Assembly: GCA_002171615.1 (NCBI GenBank)
Contig: NHEF01000008.1
Coordinates: forward strand, 1 to 55,889
Origin: Gammaproteobacteria bacterium TMED78
Lineage (GTDB): Bacteria; Pseudomonadota; Gammaproteobacteria; Steroidobacterales; Rariloculaceae
DNA length: 55,889 nucleotides
Direction of reading: 5' to 3'
This document shows positions 53,266 to 55,889 of the stretch, piece after piece (the stretch's first letter is position 1; each line of letters starts with the position of its first letter). Below the pieces are notes generated by a model that did not search any database, was not told the origin of the DNA, and saw only the letters and a program-made list of their open reading frames with translations. The position numbers and the translations under genes are program-made.

Positions 53266-55884
53266 CTAATTACCAAAATAGTGTTGGTATCTAACATAAG
53301 ACTCTCTTGGCCTATTTACATTAATCATGGAATTGCCATAGCCATAACTAAATGATCCATTAGATCCATATTTTTCATTAGTTAAATTTCTCACACCAAA
53401 GGAAAGTGACCAATCTTCAGCTGCGCTATTATAAGTAGTACTTAAGTTAGCCATGCTATAAGCAGCCTGCTTCATTGACCAATGCGGCTCAAGTTTAAAT
53501 GTTTGCTTATCTGTGAACATATAGTCAACACGAGTAGTCATATTACCACCTGTAGCCAAAGGAAGACGATGAGTTAAACCAAGCGTATAGTTCATCTTTG
53601 GTGCATAAGGAAGCTGTGCTTCTGAGAGTGGAGTACAAAAAATTGTAGGACAATTAGTCGCTGACACTAAAGGTGTTGAAAGAGTGGCGTCAGTATAGCC
53701 AGGTCCGTACCATGCAAATTCCCCTGACTGAACATAATTACCAACTAATGACTCAATTTCTGTTTCTAGTAAACCGAGAGTAGCATCAACACGAAGATTG
53801 TCACTGACAATCCATAATGCTTCTAGTTCAGCACCAGTTAACCTACCCTTACCAATATTCTCAATACCAGTTCCCCCAGCAAATGCACTTGGCGGTCTCG
53901 CATTGACCTGCATATCATCATAGGAAGAATTAAATATCGCACCATTTAATCTTACAGAGCCAAAATCTACTTTAGCGCCGATCTCCATATTTGTTACGTA
54001 TTCAGGATCAAAAGTGGGCATAGGATTAGGCAAGCCTTCTGGAAAACGACTTGCATAACCGCCTTCACGGAAGCCTTTGCTATAAGATCCATAAACCATA
54101 GCATTATCGCTAATATCATAAGCTAAGCTAAACATAGGATCAGTTACATTCCATTTGTCATCACCCACAGCTGTCTCACAAATATCTACTCCAGCTTCAG
54201 GATTAACACTAATTATTCCATCGCCGTTAGAGGTAGGTCCACCAACAGGATGTTGTTTACTGCCGCTTTGAGGGCAATAATCTCTAAAAGTAAAAACCTC
54301 GAACCATTTTTTTGATTCAGTAGCTCTAATACCACCAGTTAGATGAAGTCTATCTGAGATATGATAGGTTAGCTGAGAATAAAATGCGGTAGAATTATTT
54401 TCTATAGTTCTAGTTTTGCGTTGGTGAGCTAAGCCTGCCATTCCAGGACGTGCTCCCGCTTGAGACATTCCAGTGTACGGAGCGCCATCAGCAGTCATAT
54501 GGTAGTTTGTATTTGCAGTAGCGCCTCTAGTTATCCATAAACCATTGACGCCATAAACAGCATTTACCTCTGAACCTGTTTCTTTAAATAAAAATAAGCC
54601 AGCTGTGTAGTCTAACTTACCATCCATAGCTTGACCTGATAACTGGAACTCTTGTGACCTACCATCTTGATGAAATTCATCATTATAAATAGACATTATA
54701 GGTATAGGTGTATAGTCATGGTCATTCATAAAGCTTGAATCAAATCCTCTCCAAGATGTAATTGACTTGAAAGTACCTAAACCAGTTTCAGCTTCTACAG
54801 TCAAAGCACCGCCAAAAGTGGTTAGCCAATTCTGGGGGTTCCAGATTCTATCACCGTTAGTATCCATATAAATGGCCCCATTTTCATAGACCATATGACC
54901 AGGATTGTGCACTTCACCAAAACAGGCTTTATTGGTATTTCTGCCTGCCGCTGTTGCACAAGCTGCGACTCCCCCGAAAGCTGGGGTACCCATAGGTGCG
55001 CCAACATTCCACCATGGAGCCATACCTCCTCTAGTAGATTCACTTGTACCTGGATTATCGATATCATAAAGAGCAGTGGCAATGAAAGGTGCTGGAGCTG
55101 CAACATTATGAGACCAATCACCTGTAAGATTAACCCTTAAGGTATCAGAAGGAGTGAACTCTAATTGAACACGTGCTGCATCAGTCCTATCATTACCCAA
55201 CCATAGGTTGTCATAACTAGTAGCCTTGACGTATCCACCTTTATTTCTAGACATAAGAGATACTCTTGCTGCTAAATTATCTACTCCTTGAATAGGTAAA
55301 TTAACAGAAGCTTTTATATCTCCATAACTATTTTCACCGCCTGAAATACTGATTTTTGCATCAAAAGCATCAGGATTAGGTCTTTTTGATACTAAATTAA
55401 CTGCACCAGCTAAGGTATTTTTTCCAAAAAGCGTTCCCTGAGGACCTCTTAGCACCTCTGCTCTTTCAAGATCAACAAGATCCATCATGCTTCCAATTGA
55501 TCTGGCAATATAAACGCCATCTATATATACACCAACTGCAGGGTCTGTGTTAATAACGAAGTCTGATTGACCAACACCACGCATAAAGATAGTTGGTGAA
55601 GATGTTAAGCCTCCAATACCACCTGACTGTTCAATTAATACATTTGGCGTGGCTCTAGCAAGATCATCAATGTTTAATGCGCCTCGTAGATCCATTTCGT
55701 CCGCAGTAAATGCAGTAACCGCAACAGGCGTATCTTGAAGTGATTCTTCTCTTCTTCTGGCAGTTACAACAATCTCTTCAATAGCAAAAGCACCGCCTGT
55801 AGCTTGCTGGGCGTTTACTTGATGCATTGAAATGAAAGGAAGTATAGCTAGAAAAGAAATGATTAATAGTCTTATTATTATCAA
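53266..55884 (-). CDS. TonB-dependent outer-membrane receptor
   Basis: The 872-residue receptor has a signal peptide (ending HQVNA), a TonB-box-like region IEEIVVTARRREESLQDTPVAV, the plug domain (RGVGQSDFVINTDPAVGVYIDGVYIARS and LRGPQGTLFGKNTLAGAVNLVSK) and a long beta-barrel ending YQHYFGN. It imports a bulky ligand with TonB energy. The TTG at 55884 lies 5 bases from the window end, so the true start may be slightly upstream and outside the sequence. The barrel has several Cys in extracellular loops. A terminator isolates it from the hydrolase/ribokinase/sulfatase genes. The ligand is unknown. Confidence 0.92.
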   Translation of the reverse strand: MIIIRLLIISFLAILPFISMHQVNAQQATGGAFAIEEIVVTARRREESLQDTPVAVTAFTADEMDLRGALNIDDLARATPNVLIEQSGGIGGLTSSPTIFMRGVGQSDFVINTDPAVGVYIDGVYIARSIGSMMDLVDLERAEVLRGPQGTLFGKNTLAGAVNLVSKRPNPDAFDAKISISGGENSYGDIKASVNLPIQGVDNLAARVSLMSRNKGGYVKATSYDNLWLGNDRTDAARVQLEFTPSDTLRVNLTGDWSHNVAAPAPFIATALYDIDNPGTSESTRGGMAPWWNVGAPMGTPAFGGVAACATAAGRNTNKACFGEVHNPGHMVYENGAIYMDTNGDRIWNPQNWLTTFGGALTVEAETGLGTFKSITSWRGFDSSFMNDHDYTPIPIMSIYNDEFHQDGRSQEFQLSGQAMDGKLDYTAGLFLFKETGSEVNAVYGVNGLWITRGATANTNYHMTADGAPYTGMSQAGARPGMAGLAHQRKTRTIENNSTAFYSQLTYHISDRLHLTGGIRATESKKWFEVFTFRDYCPQSGSKQHPVGGPTSNGDGIISVNPEAGVDICETAVGDDKWNVTDPMFSLAYDISDNAMVYGSYSKGFREGGYASRFPEGLPNPMPTFDPEYVTNMEIGAKVDFGSVRLNGAIFNSSYDDMQVNARPPSAFAGGTGIENIGKGRLTGAELEALWIVSDNLRVDATLGLLETEIESLVGNYVQSGEFAWYGPGYTDATLSTPLVSATNCPTIFCTPLSEAQLPYAPKMNYTLGLTHRLPLATGGNMTTRVDYMFTDKQTFKLEPHWSMKQAAYSMANLSTTYNSAAEDWSLSFGVRNLTNEKYGSNGSFSYGYGNSMINVNRPRESYVRYQHYFGN

Positions 55885-55889
55885 TTTAA

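Overview
The window looks like a chromosomal segment of an AT-rich, probably marine, heterotrophic gammaproteobacterium. Two things support this. The first 16 kb carries the gammaproteobacterial core block yebC-ruvC-ruvA-ruvB-ybgC-tolQ-tolR-tolA-tolB-pal-cpoB-queE-queC-tRNA-Lys. The rest is rich in exported sulfatases, lipoproteins and a TonB-dependent receptor, as in low-GC marine clades such as SAR86 or OM182. The exact clade cannot be fixed from sequence reading alone. No transposase, integrase, phage gene or CRISPR array was found.

Layout. Positions 1-16.6 kb are entirely on the minus strand: a partial RhlE-type helicase with a tandem-repeat tail, typA, a small lipoprotein, tRNA-Lys(TTT), the queuosine genes, the Tol-Pal envelope machine, the RuvABC resolvasome and yebC. 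Upstream of these lie a DUF3187-like protein, a beta-propeller lipoprotein, tRNA-Arg(CCT) and a bicupin. From 16.7 to 20.8 kb are a GPH-type sugar symporter, fabA-alr and an AcuI/YhdH reductase. From 20.8 to 26.0 kb a minus-strand operon encodes an E1-alpha/E1-beta/E2 2-oxoacid dehydrogenase, bracketed by two proteins with export signals: a DUF6152-type protein and a Rossmann protein. From 26.2 to 29.3 kb are two more DUF6152-type genes and two SnoaL-like paralogues. From 29.4 to 33.9 kb is a polyprenyl-linked glycosylation set (GT2, GT39, GtrA, two PAP2 phosphatases). From 33.9 to 41.7 kb are a BNR-type lipoprotein, three sulfatases and a tannase/feruloyl-esterase. From 41.8 to 47.2 kb are a Tat-exported aldo/keto reductase with an altered active site and a second DUF6152 cluster with a GlcG/HbpS-like protein. 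From 47.3 to 55.9 kb are an ADP-ribosylglycohydrolase-like lipoprotein, a GRP/DMT-type transporter, a fourth sulfatase, ribokinase, an alpha/beta hydrolase and a TonB receptor.

How the genes may work together. The accessory half reads as machinery for taking up and dismantling sulfated and esterified organic matter: receptor, secreted sulfatases and esterase, then sugar transporters and ribokinase. The most unusual theme is a set of six exported DUF6152-domain proteins. Each is predicted to begin, after signal-peptide cleavage, with His-His. Five are fused to a C-terminal domain with two conserved cysteines. The sixth sits beside a separate gene encoding that C-terminal domain, with the gene order reversed. 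The function is unknown; a metal or redox role is a hypothesis only.

Start codons needed care. Several genes use TTG or GTG, one appears to use ATT behind a strong Shine-Dalgarno, and one SnoaL-like gene has no ATG, GTG or TTG upstream of its domain.
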